Source of the DNA: Bigelowiella natans CCMP2755
Lineage: Eukaryota > Cercozoa > Chlorarachniophyceae
DNA: 64,000 nucleotides
Assembly: GCA_000320545.1 (NCBI GenBank)
Contig: ADNK01002347.1
Span: 1-64,000 of the forward strand
Reading direction: 5' to 3'
Part shown: in pieces, positions 1 through 13,211 of the stretch
How positions within the stretch are numbered: position 1 is the first letter of the stretch
Layout: the number at the start of each line of letters is the position of its first letter
Notes under the pieces: model-generated
What the model saw: the letters and a program-made list of their open reading frames with translations, nothing else
The model's database searches: none
What the model was told of the DNA's origin: nothing
Made by a program: the position numbers and the translations under genes

Positions 1-342
1 AGTGCTTCACACACTTCGTGTTATAATTTCAACTACTGTTTCCAAGAAGTTTCACCGATATATTTTTGACAGAAAGAAACGCTGCATCCTCGTGTGTCAG
101 CGTCAGTTTCATTCCCTCAGTTACATCCCGGAGTCGCTGCTACCCGGCACTTTCTCTGAATATCGGGATTCGATCGAATATCCGGGGATTGAATGGGTAA
201 TCCCGGATTCAATCCCTGGTAGTCCCGGTAGTCCCGGTAGAATAGTTATTGCCGAGAAAGGGCTGATCATTACCCACCTCCCACCCCATCCGTACGCGAC
301 TGAGTGTGTATTGCGTGACTCTGGACGTGACATACGTGTAGC

Positions 343-344
<2 letters not shown>

Positions 345-423
<79 letters not shown>
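345..423. repeat. (GA)n microsatellite, about 80 bp
   Basis: An uninterrupted GA dinucleotide run ends about 65 bases before the RidA start codon, so it lies in the probable promoter or 5' UTR. Just upstream, near 218-241, is a short tandem of the 9-base unit tcccggtag. Confidence 0.97.
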
Positions 424-427
<4 letters not shown>

Positions 428-488
428 TTCGATGAAACGATTAGGAATTCTAACATTCTTCGTGTTGGTGTCAGATATTCCTGAAATC

Positions 489-1326
489 ATGCTTTCGCGT
501 TTCATTCGTCGCACTGGAGCTGTGATTCAACGAAGAACGTTCGCTTCTGGGATCACCAGACTTCATGCTGAGCATCCCAATATGTGCCAGGTGTGAGCTT
601 ATTGCCAAGTCGCATGAATTTCATAAATGCTATTAACGAACATGGCATGTGTACTGTTGGTGTCATCAGACTGTGGTGCACGAATCAACTGGGGTAGTGT
701 ACCTAGCAGGTCAAGTTCCTGATGACTACAGGTAGCTCATCTGCGTCGATAGTAGATATGTACCTAAATCTACTTTTTTAGTGGCTATTGTATCATCGTT
801 ATCACCACCACCACCACCACCATGATCATCATCATCCATCATCTTGTAGTAGGGGGGTACGGTAGTAGGTGGCACGAACAGAAGATGGCAGGGAATCATG
901 TTGTGAGGTTGATGCAAGAGAAAAACTAAATTTTTGCCACTTACCCTTTCAGTCTCGACGCAAAGGGCCAAACAAAGGAAGTCCTCTCGAAAATCGATAC
1001 CCTGCTTGAAGAGGTAGGAGTAGCAGGACATCATCATTTCAGGGTACATTATGATTCCTTTGTATATGTGTGCTAAGGTTGGAAGCGACAAATCAAAGCT
1101 TCTCAGCGCTCAGGTAGATACAACCATTACACCAAATGGAGTGAGAGGGTTCAAGAATTTGGTTTTTCGTTAGGTCTGGGTAAAAACCATGGATGATTTC
1201 GGCGCCGTGAACGAGATTTGGCAGGGGTGGGTTGATCCTGAGAATAAGCCTTGTCGAGCTGCGGTAGAAGCAAATATGGCACATCCGGACATTTTGGTCG
1301 AAGTAATGGTAACTGCTTCAAAGTAA
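489..1326 (+). CDS. RidA/YjgF-family reactive imine deaminase, probably mitochondrial
   Basis: RidA proteins hydrolyse 2-aminoacrylate-type enamines/imines. The ATG at 489 opens a basic, Ser/Arg-rich leader (MLSRFIRRTGAV, RRTFASG) typical of a mitochondrial presequence. Exons read 489-590, 670-731 (VYLAGQVPDDY, matching the family's V-F/Y-x-S-G-Q strand), 953-1013 (GQTKEVLSKIDTLLEE, the family's Q-T-x-x-V-L-x-N-I helix) and 1174-1323 (VWVKTMDDFGAVNEIW, then PCRAAVEA and LVEVMVTASK). The Arg of PCRAAVEA matches the conserved substrate-binding Arg. Phases agree for the first three exons. A short stretch between 1014 and 1173, expected to hold about 8-10 residues, is unresolved and may be a micro-exon. 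The gene converges on the acetyl-CoA synthetase gene. Family assignment is strong; the organelle is inferred from the leader. Confidence 0.85.
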
Positions 1327-2206
1327 TAATTTTATACGAGCTAAATCTCTATGTTGATAGCATAGAGACAAAGCAACACATTTTGTGTGCATCACGAACT
1401 AGTCACGCATGAAACAAATATGTTTTTGCTGATAATAACATCGCACGATGACCGCAACGCACTTACCTTAGAGTAAGCGAATATGTAAATACATCGATTG
1501 ATCTGCACTAGTTTGAAAAAGTACAAAAGTGTAGCAGATCCGTACAGCTATAAGTAACTCTGCATTTGCTTTCGCAAGGTGATAAGCTATGCCATGCATT
1601 CATTCATACACACACATACATATATATACACACATGTGGCAGCGCGGCGCGTCCGTCTAGCAACCTTGCTACAAGATTTTAATATTTTGCTGAGTCGGGG
1701 ATCATGCATTGGCTAATGATTCGAAAGTATGTTTGCATGAAGCTAGATACAACGATAATATGCATAAGCACGGATGTAATGAAACGATTAAAGTCTTTAA
1801 ATGGTCATTCATAATCTAATGTAGCGATAACGTAACACCTTCGCGCGCGCACGCGGCGTGTTGCAGGCGTAGCAAAAATGCCAAATTTGCAAGCACGAAG
1901 CACACAATCGCTGGAATAACGATACAATATAAAAAACAATCGCAGCGCTGTAGCCGCAGCTTTACATAGCTACATTAGAATGAATATTTGAAATATGTAT
2001 AATTTGACTACACCCGTCTCACAAAGAGAATTTAAATATAGGCACTGAATGGTATGCTAATCGCCTGCAGCTAGATGTAGTGAGCAGCAAATAAAATACA
2101 GGTGTAGACGAGTGGTTGAAGAAATGGGTGTCAATCATCTATTCCTGCTAGCCTGGATGTAATGAAATAAACATAATCATTCAGCAGAGCTACATGATCA
2201 GGCCGT
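1327..2206. other. Convergent intergenic spacer between RidA-like and acs genes
   Basis: No coding signal seen. AT-rich sequence with CG-containing patches (cgcgcgcacgcg near 1842). It contains two matches to a recurring GGATGTAAT element (1772-1780 and 2155-2163), discussed in the findings. Confidence 0.6.
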
Positions 2207-3970
2207 CTATTTTTTGCCAGCGGAGGAAACGACTACGCCTTCTCCTTGTAAAGATTTTTCAAGAGACGATACGATGTCAGGATTAGCCAACGTGGAGGTC
2301 TCGCCCACCTACATGTATCATATGGAATAGTGCGTCATTCGATCGCGACGATGTTCATCACGAAAGCAGGCAACTGTGAAGAACGGCGAGGTCATATTCC
2401 AGCAAACAACCCCAACCAAGTCACCATCATCATCACCATCACCATCACCATATAATATAGATAGCATACCGATTCTCCAGTCGCTAGGTTTTTTAGAATT
2501 CGTCTCATGATCTTTCCGCTCCGTGTCTGGAATAATCCGCACAACACACACAACGATGATAAAGATGGCAACGATGATCAGATGTGATAACGACAAATGA
2601 GAGTAAATAAATACTTACGGATTCGAACAGAATACACGATTGCTAATAAATAGGGAGCATTATTCATGCTACTTTGTGACTAACACCTTTGGCAATTCAG
2701 GCGTAAACACAATATGCTTCGGTCTTGCAATGGCGCCTATTCCCTTGACCACTTGACTCATAATCTCCTTCTTTTTTTCCTGAAACAAAAAATCCAACAT
2801 ATGGGTTGTTTGATGATAATAAATGTACATTATCATCATCTTCAATCAGTCTCTTAGCACCTGAGAAGATTCTTCACCCTCCTTCAAAGTCACGAAGGCC
2901 AAAATAGCCTAAATTATTTGCAGAAAACGCGCAAAATGATTGTGGCGTTCAATGTAACGATGTCGATGATGCCAACGATAGTGATGACGATGATAATTAT
3001 GATTATCATGAAATTGATGGTAATAATAATAATAATAATAATAACAATTAAGGGAGAAAAACCATGGAGCAATGATGATATACTCATCTTCTTTGCAATA
3101 ACCTGAAATTTGATCTCGTCTGGCATTCCAACAACAGCTGCCTCTGCAACCTAAATAAAGCGCCAAATCAATCATAACGATCTATACACTGAAAGACTTG
3201 GTAAAAAAAATAGGCGTTGGTGGTCTATTCATCCCAGAATCGAAACAGGACGATGATTTCACCACAGAGTTGAGTAGAGGCAAGTAGGCTGTTTTTATTT
3301 TTACCCCCTCACATCCTACGATGGTGCTTTCAAGTTCCATAGTCCCTGATGGACGCAACAATGCAACAACGATATGAAATGAAAGAATCTATACTGAACA
3401 CGACACAAGCATATCTGGATTTACTACTACTACCACTACTATTACTACTACTACTACCAATCCGGTGGCCAGCTACATTGAGCACATCGTCAACTCGTCC
3501 TGTTAATGAAAGAATCGATGGTAGTCGAGATGGCGAGGACAGGATTACATCAAGTAATCAATGCAATATTCATGATCTCTGGTTATAGTAGCGTAAGGCG
3601 TGTTCTCCCTCTCTTCATCCTCAACTTCGTTATCTCCACGTTGCACTTACCCAGCACCATGAAGTAGCCGTCATCGTCCTTCGCAGCCCCGTCGCCAGCG
3701 AAGTATGTGTTGAACCGAGACCAGTACGTTTTTTCATAACTGTTTTTTTAGTGTTGTTTTACTGTTGTGATTCATGCAAAACACATTAAATGATCATATC
3801 AGGTTGACATCGTACCGTTCATTATCTTGCCATAAGCCACGAAGCATAGAAGGCCAGGGCTGAGTGTTGTAATTATCATCATTATTATTAGTATCAATCA
3901 TCATACAAACGAATCATGCTGAGACTTCAAGCGACATTAAACAAAGACGATGTTGCTTACATGTACATAA

Positions 3971-4002
<32 letters not shown>

Positions 4003-4333
4003 TTGGTAGTTTAAATCCCAGCACCTCGGTGACAGAAAGGTATCCTCCCCCATGTTCCACAGGTTCGCCATTTTCAGATAACACATCCACCTTAATGGTA
4101 AATACAGCAGTACATGACCAAAACACAATAACAATTGAATTCTCAGCAAAATGAAAAGGAATGAACCGCCCGGGGGGGGGGGGGGTAGATTTTGCAGCAT
4201 GGGTTCCGCAGCTGGTACTGCGGCAGTCTCGCACACCTTAATTCCGGGTAATGGGGTTCCAGCATATCTAATTATGAAGAAGAGTCATGAGGAGAAGAAG
4301 GAAGAATATTCACTACCTACAGCCTTATTACGG

Positions 4334-4365
<32 letters not shown>

Positions 4366-4487
4366 GCTTCTTTTCTGCTCCTAATACTTGAGTAGTTACG
4401 AGAAGTACTACTTCTACTACTTTATACCCTGGTTTCATGTCGTTGTATGCTGGGACATTGGAAACCATAATGCCTCCTGTTTCAGTC

Positions 4488-4521
<34 letters not shown>

Positions 4522-6841
4522 AATGGTGATGGTGATAAATATCATTAGAATCACGATTATTGATGTCAATATTGCAGGGCTGCTACCTTTTTACGTAAAT
4601 TTATGATATATCATCTGTTTCATCAACATCATTTTCCTTGCTGTTTCTTCATTCTATGTTAATCACCATCATCGTCACGACAACTACCTGCCACCATGTG
4701 TCTACAATAGGACACTTTCCTCCTCCAATGTGCTTATGATACCACCTGTTAAGAATGGATATCATCAGATCGAGGCATTGCTGGAGTGATGATTATTCGA
4801 GATGTTGTTAAGAGAGCATATCATCTTCATCCTCATCACCCTCATCACAGCTAACATCGAAATTCTCGCCTTCATTGCATTGCAAGGTTATTGACATAAA
4901 GACGTGTATGAGGTGTTCTCACTTCCATGCTTCAGGGTTAATAGGTTCTCCTGACAACGTTCAGAGAAGAAGACAATGACGAAGAAATATCAGAACAAGG
5001 CCAACATATGGCAAGTAATATTATAGTCTCCTTCATAAGGAGGAAGAGATAGCCTCCTCGATCTCTTCCTCAGCGTTTAAAGACAGGTGATAAAACCCCT
5101 CTCTCACATACGACAAAAGACTGTGCGAACACATGTGCTAATGAGTATGACTATATATCAATCAATATCTTCTACTTTTCTTGTTTTTGCAGCTATTGCT
5201 TTGAAAAGGGCACTACTACTAAGGGTGGCGAGTACATGTTCATTATTTGATTTGGGTGCTTATGTGTCTAATGACCTACGCTTCCTAATATCCGGAGAGA
5301 GCTGTTGAAACAACATCATCGTCATCATCATCATCATCACCATTGCTCATTACTCATCAGGTAATACTCCCATTGAAAAGCAGTTTTAATATCAGCATAA
5401 ACTCGAGATATTCACCATCAGCAATTGCCCCCCCCCCCGATATGCTCTCCCCTCCCCTCCCCCCTGTTAGCTCACCTAAGGTCGTGCTTCTCCACATGTT
5501 CAGTACCTGAAGAAACACATGACAGCTATTACATATTGACCCAGCGCATACAATAACAGCAATCTACAACACCTCACGCAATCTGCGGTATTGTTTAATC
5601 ATTAGAGTTCATCGATTTATAACCCCCATTTCGGACCGATGGCGCAGCCAAAACCGCGGAGTTTATACAGCAATTTTCCTCCAAAATTGCATCATAATCC
5701 ATCATGAAAGATGGTCGTGTTGTAGTTATCATCAGTGCTATGACCTACCCCATTTCATGAAGGCGCGTACAGCTGTTGGGGCGGTATAGAAGACCGACAC
5801 CTGCATATGATCGCAATATATCACGTATTATCGTTGTTTGATGATTAAACACAAGGAAGGCTGTTATGCGACTGTTGAGATGTGTGAGGAGTCACCAATC
5901 TTGCTGCTTTACCTTGTGATCTTCGATGATCTGCCAAAATCGGTCTTGTGCTGGGTAATCTGGCGTTCCTGAGCGGCGTTGCATTGTCGTTAGTGTGGTG
6001 CCATTCTCATGCATGCATGCTGCAAACATGCGTAACTGCTGCTGTGATGATGATAGGAGTAGCAGTGATCTAAGGAGGGAGGGGTTTGATGTCGCCTCGT
6101 GAGTGTTTCTTTTGTAGATTGAGAACGTATTATTCTTCTTCTTCTTTTACTTCCTCTTTTTTATCACTCTCCCCCGCACGATGACATGGCCAAATGATTA
6201 TTGCTCACATACACGATGAACGGAATTGTGTGACATTCTCACCTTCAAACATCACCACAGTTGCAGCATTTGCCAGAGGTCCATACACCAAATACCTGAT
6301 ATGAGCGAAATGCGACATTGAAAAGATTCCTTTGCAGTTGTTTGCTGTAACGCTTGTACCAACATCATCATCATTATCATCATCATCATCATTACGTGTG
6401 CCCTGTGATCCAACCGACATCGGCAGTACACCTAATAATGAAGATGATAAATAAATAGTACAGGGGGAAGGGGGGGGTAAATCAGACAACGATGCTGATA
6501 ATGATGACAAATGATGATGATGATAATGATAATGATGATGATGATGATGATGAAGAAGGATTTCTGTATCTGTCTTCTTCTTACCAGTAGACGTCATCGT
6601 CCTGAAGGTCAAACACAGTTTTGGTAGAGTATTTTGCGTGCGTCATGTAGCTGAATACACGTACGGCGTATGAGTACACAACGGGCTGTTAATTACTGAA
6701 TATTGAAATTGACACTCCTCCTTTAGTGTTGTTGTTGTTGTTGTTGTTGTCACGTTGTGAGATACCCTCCAGTCGTGTGTAGAATGCCTTTGGGCTTGCC
6801 TGTATGCGAGAACACAATCGTGGTATTACACAGATAGCATG

Positions 6842-6886
<45 letters not shown>

Positions 6887-7516
6887 ATTATAAGCTCCCT
6901 ATTACAATGCTTCTTTTTCTTTTTCCTTCAGTTTCTTCTTCTCCTTCGTCTTTTTCTCACCCCACCCCACCCACCCACCCGTTGTCCCTGAAGAGAAGAG
7001 GATGAATAGAGGGTCCTCAGCGTCCATCTTCGCAGCTGGCCATTCGTTCGGCGCATCGGCAACCAGCTCCTAGATGATGATAATATCAAATTTTAAATAT
7101 GTTATTGAATGACATATACAAGTTTGGAACCGTCATTTTGCTGTTGCTGCTGCTGCTGTTTCTGCAAGTATATCGATTCTATCGTTGTTGTAATCTTTCC
7201 ACATCTTTGCCTACCAAACATCTCCCCTTGCTCTATCACCGCTTGCTACATGCATCGTTTGCCCGTGTTGATAACTCAATGCCACAAATATCCTCACGCA
7301 CTGACCCAATCAATCATCATCAACACACGCGCAAAGTAACTCGCAATTACCTTGTGAAACACGTCTCGCCCAGCAACCATATTGACCTTCAAGGGGAAGA
7401 AGAAGGGGGGGAGGGGGGAGGATGAGGAGAGGGAAAATTTTTACGAATGACGAGGATGACAACAACAGTCAAAATAAATTGAGAGCATAGGAAGGAAACA
7501 CCCCTAAGACGTCATT

Positions 7517-7548
<32 letters not shown>

Positions 7549-7878
7549 TATTTCTTAAATTATATTATCAGGCAATGACGGCTACTGCGATGGTTGATTA
7601 AGATTAGTTTCTCACCTTCGAGTCCTTTGCTTCGAGAGACTGAACGACCATCTGTAGTATGCGACAACCTCATAATCATAAACTCCTTCCGAAATTTCAT
7701 CGATTTGCGGTTTGGAGTGTATGGCGGCGACGAGGAAGATTTGCAGTGGCATGGATTGATAGATAGGTGATGAGGAAGATGTGTGTTAGCGTGAATATAT
7801 GTATTAACACAAACCACGTGTGGAACGTTCGTTTCCGACTTAGCCAGTGCTGGTTGGTGAAGTGTACGTACGGATTTA

Positions 7879-7911
<33 letters not shown>

Positions 7912-7928
7912 TGTCAAGTTACCATCAT

Positions 7929-7964
<36 letters not shown>

Positions 7965-9503
7965 GCGCGCGCGCAGAGAGAGAGGGAGAGAGAAATGTCG
8001 ATGGATACGGAATAGTATTGTCCCTTTTCTCCCATCATATGCTTAGTTTTGGTCATCATTCACACAAAGCCACCACTCCTCCCTCCTCCTCCTCCTCCTC
8101 CTCCTCAATTGTTGTGGGTGCTAGTACCTTCATCAACCATACTCTTGAGGGGGACGACCTTACCACGTCTGTACCCGCTGTAAGAAGCACCATCATCGTC
8201 ATTTACAGATACATATATATTCAGTGAAAATGATAGCAGTTAGCTGGACTTATGCGACAACGACGCGATTAGCATCATTGCGCTATTATCATCATTAGTA
8301 TGCGATACTACCCGTCTGCAGTCAGCACACATTGCGGCTTTGTAATGTCGATACGGTCCTGCATGTATCACCATCCCAGCAATCAGTGGGCGGTGTATGA
8401 ATAGCAGGTGCTGTCTTCTATGGTTAGAGCCTTCGTTGTCTGTTTATTACCTTCAGAGCCTCGGAGCTGAAACCTCCAAATACAACGCTGTGGATCGCTC
8501 CAATACGCGCGCACGCGAGCTGTCAACCCAAATTCAAACACACACACAGGCACACGCGCGCGCGGACATACCGTTTGTGATACGATTACATTGATAGTTA
8601 CAATTGCTACTTCTTCGCCTTCATTATCTTCTTCTTCTCCCGCCTCCTCCCCCCTCCTCCCCCCTCCTCTTCTCAGCACTGCTGGCATTATCACTACCAC
8701 CATCATCACCACCATTATCGTCGTCATCATCATCCATTTTAACTCACCGTGGCAATGACCAGCTCCGGTACCATCGGCATATAAATAATCACTCTATCGC
8801 CTGGGAGAATGTGCGTGTGTAAGGTGGGGGGGGGTGGGGGGGATGACAGAGCCCATGAAAAACCATGTAACATCTCAATAACAGCTAGATTAGATACTGT
8901 GGTGGTGGTGGTGGTGGTGGTGGTGGTGGTGGTGGTGCAGCTGCCATTAGTGAGAAGTAGTGCGACCTTTCTTCACCCCAAACTCAGTAACAAGCTTTGA
9001 AGCCATCTTGTTGACCTGATGAACAATGAAACGATGTCGATTAGTTCGCAAACGCTTTCCTAGGAGAAGGAGGAGGAGGAGGAGGAGGAGGAGGAGGAGG
9101 AGCTACACTAAAAATGGCGAGAGGGAAGAGAAGACGAAGAGAATCTTTGCATCATAGCTGATTTACGATGTCCATCTATTTTCCTCCTATCATCACCACA
9201 AGGCACGCCCTTCCCGCGACACTGGGTTCATATGGCGTTGTTGTGATTCCTCTCACGATGACATTTTGTTGGGTAAATTAATTGAAAAGAAGGCAGCAAG
9301 CTACCTCATGGTAGAGCTCCTGGTAAGTGTACTTGACAACCGAACCTGAGTTGATTACGGATCGATTCATCATTGTTATCTCTTAATTTTCCTCGTGTTT
9401 ACGGTTGGATAATATAGGTAGTAGAAGTAGTGGTAGTAGTGGTGATGGTAGTAGTAGTAGTAGTAATATTTTCATCGATTCTCTCTCGTAACACGAACAA
9501 AAA

Positions 9504-9558
<55 letters not shown>

Positions 9559-9804
9559 GCTCAACAATCCCCCATTTCTATATTATCTGACGTTGTTCTC
9601 CTTTTCTACTTCTACTACTACTACTACTACTACTACTGCTACCACTACTACTACTACTACCGTTTTCCCCTTCCCAGATGATAGCTTGCTTATCTCCATT
9701 CTCTTTCAGATGTACCTAATAGTATTAATATTATTATTGTTGTTGTTAGTAGTAGTAGTAGTAGTAGTAGTAGGAGCCACGTGCTAATCAGATAAGAGAT
9801 GATA

Positions 9805-9839
<35 letters not shown>

Positions 9840-10505
9840 AAAGGCTGTCTTCACTAAACGCGTAATCACTCTCTCTTTCTCTCTATCTCTCTCCTTCTCT
9901 ATTTTCTCACATCCAAGCAGTTGTGCGCTGCATTGAGCTTGCCCCCAACAAACCACTCGGCGTACGGTCTATTTTTAGTGACAACAATCAATTCTGAGAG
10001 ACGAATCATAGAAGACAATGGAAGGATGCAGGGTCTTAATACAAGCGGGCATATCTAGTGAAGAAGACTGGATGGGACACACTGCCCCTGGAGAATGCAT
10101 GGCAACATGTGAGAGGCGATGATAGTAGTAGGTAAACCACCTATTCCATCTTAACGTTTCCTTCCAAGGTTCAAACCAGTCAAGTCTGAAAGAGGCAAGG
10201 AACATCGTCATGGTGATGATGATTATGGTGATGATGGTGGTGGTGGTGGTGGTGGTGGTGGTGATGATGGTGATGGTGATGATGACAGAACAGGAAAAAG
10301 GCACAGAAACGGAGAAGATGTATTTTCAACGTATCAGAAGGTTTATTGCAGAAGAAATGGCAACGGAGAAGAAAGAGAGAAAAACTGATGTTTTCCTCTC
10401 TCTCTGTCGTGCTCCAAAGCGCTCATGCAATATTCACAATGATGCCATATCCGATTACTTGGAGGCTTGCGTCTCCCAAAACTTGAGTCGGTCTTCTGAA
10501 AATTG
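2207..10505 (-). CDS. acs: Acetyl-CoA synthetase (AMP-forming)
   Basis: Converts acetate, ATP and CoA to acetyl-CoA, AMP and PPi. At least 24 small minus-strand exons follow the family order without gaps in logic: [13 protein letters not shown] (about 10.48 kb), [11 protein letters not shown] (10.17), [11 protein letters not shown] (9.94), YTYQELYHE (9.32), VNKMASKLV (9.0), [10 protein letters not shown] (8.76), [20 protein letters not shown] (8.5), [14 protein letters not shown] (8.13), [17 protein letters not shown] (6.79), [18 protein letters not shown] (6.27), FWQIIEDHK (5.94), [15 protein letters not shown] (5.77), EHVEKHDL (5.49), PIVDTWW (4.7), QTETGGI (4.48), [13 protein letters not shown] (3.69), [10 protein letters not shown] (3.49), GTMELES (3.34), VAEAAVVG (3.14), [11 protein letters not shown] (2.89), [12 protein letters not shown] (2.70/2.52), and [12 protein letters not shown] to the stop at 2207-2209. 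The ATP-grip (TGKPKG), QTETGG and the catalytic-Lys motif TRSGKIM are all present. Exons of 30-90 bases are split by introns of 200-1300 bases full of microsatellites. The 5' end is unresolved; see the 11758-12000 entry. Confidence 0.94.
6838..7560. repeat. Intronic microsatellites of acs: (GA)n, CTG and (ATC)n
   Basis: This region holds a (GA)n run at about 6846-6882, a short CTG-rich run near 7141-7165 and an (ATC)n run at about 7510-7548. All fall inside introns of the minus-strand acs gene. Confidence 0.9.
7879..7985. repeat. Compound (GAT)n, (CA)n-(CG)n-(GA)n microsatellites
   Basis: A (GAT)n run (about 7880-7912) is followed by a CA run that passes directly into CG and then GA repeats (7931-7985). 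Intronic in acs. Confidence 0.95.
8890..9110. repeat. (GGT)n and (GGA)n tracts flanking a 17-codon acs exon
   Basis: (GGT)n lies at about 8901-8937 and (GGA)n at 9068-9101. Seen on the gene's sense strand these are (ACC)n and (TCC)n. The (TCC)n tract sits just upstream of the exon encoding VNKMASKLV (about 8966-9016). Confidence 0.95.
9420..9840. repeat. Cluster of (GTA)n, (CT)n-(CA)n, (CTA)n and (GAT)n arrays
   Basis: Five different simple repeats occur in about 420 bases within one acs intron: GTA near 9420-9466, CT-CA at 9508-9559, CTA at 9609-9661, GTA at 9747-9772 and GAT at 9799-9837. Confidence 0.95.
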
Positions 10506-11149
10506 TTGGTGTATATTAGCATGTGGAGGAGGTGTGCTCATAGCTAATCTCTAAAGGTCAAAGTGTTTTTTCATGCGACGAGTAGTTAGTGCTGTAAGAT
10601 TGATTTTCTCTTTTTTGCCGTATTTGTAGATCGAAGAGACATCGCTATCATCAACATCGTCATACTTTACTGCCATCGTCGTCGTCGTCGTCATCATCAT
10701 CATCATCATCATCATCATCCGCCACATATATATATCGTCATGATAAAACCTTTAGCTTCATCATAGAGAGTTTCTGAAAGTTTCGTATTCTTTTTAAATT
10801 CCTCTAAGCAAAGGCAAAATCACGTATTAAATGAGTCGTACAAACCATAAGAAAGCGCGCACGTTGAAAGCACAAAAATATCTTGGAAGCTACCTGATGC
10901 TGTGAAGATTTCTGCTTGCGCCAATTGCGTTTCAATCACATCATCGTTGAAATTGACCTGGGTTGGTGGCGAGGGAGGAGAGAGAAAATGAGGGATTAGA
11001 GCCCGAATTTGAAATTTCAGCGACATACATAGTTTTCTATTTATTCTTCTATTTTCATCATAATTAAAATTGGGTCCATTTTTTTGAAAACGAAAAAAAC
11101 AAGAACCTTGTCGTCTTCCTGAACAACGAGGGGAAGGAGGACGCACACA

Positions 11150-11152
11150 AAC

Positions 11153-11192
<40 letters not shown>

Positions 11193-11361
11193 CAAGAATA
11201 ACAACAAAAGCAAAGCAACCGAAAGAGAAGATTAGCTGAAAGCGACTGTGATTTACACTCGTCAATACTTTAAATTCTTTTAGCATATATGATGGGTGTT
11301 CATTAATCTGTGGATGTATTTAGATTCGATATCTCCAAGCATGTTTGTTAACACAACACAT

Positions 11362-11400
<39 letters not shown>
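11150..11400. repeat. Two (CA)n arrays
   Basis: CA runs at about 11141-11190 and 11363-11399, upstream of the last confident acs exon. Confidence 0.95.
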
Positions 11401-11404
<4 letters not shown>

Positions 11405-11757
11405 TTATACACTGAGATGGAGAGTTAAGAAACGTGCTAGTAACAACCTCAGCTGCAACCATCGTTATTGGCCGTGAGCCTCCCCTCGATCTACTCATAT
11501 TCAACAGTGATTATGTACTACTTAGATGCTTGTCCCGATTTTAGCTAAACGCGATGACGCTGACCTGAAAAGAGCTGTTGAATCCTGAGAGGGATCTCTT
11601 CTTACAATGTTCGCATGGCGACTGATTATAATATCACGCAACATTTCAAGGACAATGTAAAACGGTGTCCACAAATTATTCAGAAAGAATTAGGAAACGT
11701 TTAGCGAGGATGCTGTGCATAACACCATCTCCTACTAGAACTGCGAATCGTCATTAG

Positions 11758-12000
11758 TCAACGGTTGGTGCTACTAGCAAACCTAGAAAGAAGGTTCTGA
11801 ACAGCCCGTGGCCTTGTGTTGACACTTCCTTTGGTCAGAGCTAGAACTTCACCCGATGCTAAGGACAGTAAGACAAACCCGACTGCTGCAACCATAACAG
11901 CAACCGCACTGGTTTTCTTCTTCCATGATGCAGAACGCTTCCCTCTATTGACTGGAGTTAAAAGTGGCTGGGCGGGATGTTGAAAGGGGTTGAAGGTCAT
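11758..12000 (-). CDS. Possible first exon: N-terminal hydrophobic leader (perhaps of acs)
   Basis: An open frame starts at an ATG (MTFNPFQHPAQ). It has a basic stretch (RGKRSASWKKK), one hydrophobic segment (VAVMVAAVGFVLLSLASG) and an Arg/Ser-bearing tail (NTRPRAVQNLLSR) that ends at a plausible donor (TCTAG|gtttgc). The leader-like layout suggests a signal anchor or bipartite targeting sequence. It could be the 5' exon of the acetyl-CoA synthetase gene, since a further open minus-strand exon (VNFNDDVIETQLAQAEIF, about 10.90-10.96 kb) lies between, or a separate small gene. I cannot verify the junction, so linkage to acs is only an inference. Confidence 0.4.
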   Translation of the reverse strand: MTFNPFQHPAQPLLTPVNRGKRSASWKKKTSAVAVMVAAVGFVLLSLASGEVLALTKGSVNTRPRAVQNLLSRFASSTNR

Positions 12001-13211
12001 CAGGTCTCTTGAGTATACCGTGGAGGGGGCTCGGCAGGTCGCTGTTCAAGTTCGCTTAATACCCGCACAGATTCCCGCAAGAGCGCCAATAGTTTTTTTT
12101 TTCTCGTATTTCATTGTCGCATCTTCAAATCCGTTGTCATTTCTACCAGAATTTCTACCAGATTGACTTCTCTGTTTTTGTTTTGGCGGCCCAATTTTGG
12201 CATCAAAATTAGGATTTTCCTAAGTCGTAGGTAAAAAATCATCTTCGATTTTATTTTTTCTTCTTCTTCTCTTTCTACTTCCGATGGATGACATTCGTGT
12301 TTTGAGAGTCAACGAAGATGTAAGTCAGAAACAAGGAAGTTGCAATCAATAAAGAAGCTAGTGCTCTCATTGTAGTACTGTAAGAGCAATCAGGAAGTAA
12401 GCCACAACTAATTCATACTGTCAATTCGTTTTAGCTTTTCAAACCAGAGAACGGTTTGTAAGTTTCAGTGTCAATTGGAATTCCTGCGCTGTGTGTTTTG
12501 TTTTCCTAATGTGTTCTCTTATACTTTGAATCTTAACAAAATTGATCCCTATTTTTTATGGAATGATATCATCATATCAAGCTCTATAATGTTGAATATT
12601 TCTTATGCATGTGCCGATGCACGTCTAGACGTTACTCAGAAGTGGCCATTTCCTCCACCTTCTACGAATTGCACACGTTGCGACATGTTGGAGAGCTAGC
12701 TGCATGCCTGGCAATTCATATTGACATATACATGTGCTGTAGTTCGACACGACATGTAGCTGTCCATTCGTAATTGCATGCAAACGCAAAGACGACGCAG
12801 TGCAAGGCTTAGAAGGCTAGAAGGGCATCAAACCATTTACATGCAGACGCTAGGACGGTCGTAGTTCATGTTATCAGCCGCATCGATACAATATGCATAA
12901 TCCTATGCACAGTACAAGCTAAATTGCAATTGATGCACTTGTTCCTTTCAACGTAGCAGCTCATACAGGGATTCGAACTGGCTCAATGTGCATGACTAGA
13001 TGATCGAGTACTCAGCGTTTCTTTGTTCATCACTACATAGTATAGTTCAGATAGAAGCGCGCAATAGATTGAGTGCACACTATTGCACACCACCAGAAGC
13101 TATACTGCATGCAGCATACACAACACAACATCAATTGTTGCTTACATTGTAACGTTCAAAGTGTGACATACACACAATATCACGTAGCACTGCATGCAGA
13201 TCATTTTGTCA
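12001..13211. other. Spacer between acs 5' region and the tRNA-synthetase 3' end
   Basis: Open frames here (for example 12475-12699 and 13073-13303) lack splice or family support. From about 12.7 kb the sequence changes to a low-repeat, TGCATG/GCATGC- and CTAG-rich composition that recurs in several other spacers of the window. Confidence 0.5.

Noticed and set aside
2-484. 160-codon frame at the left edge ending in Arg-Glu repeats
   Set aside because: About a quarter is the (GA)n run; no homology or splice support, and it ends just before the RidA start.
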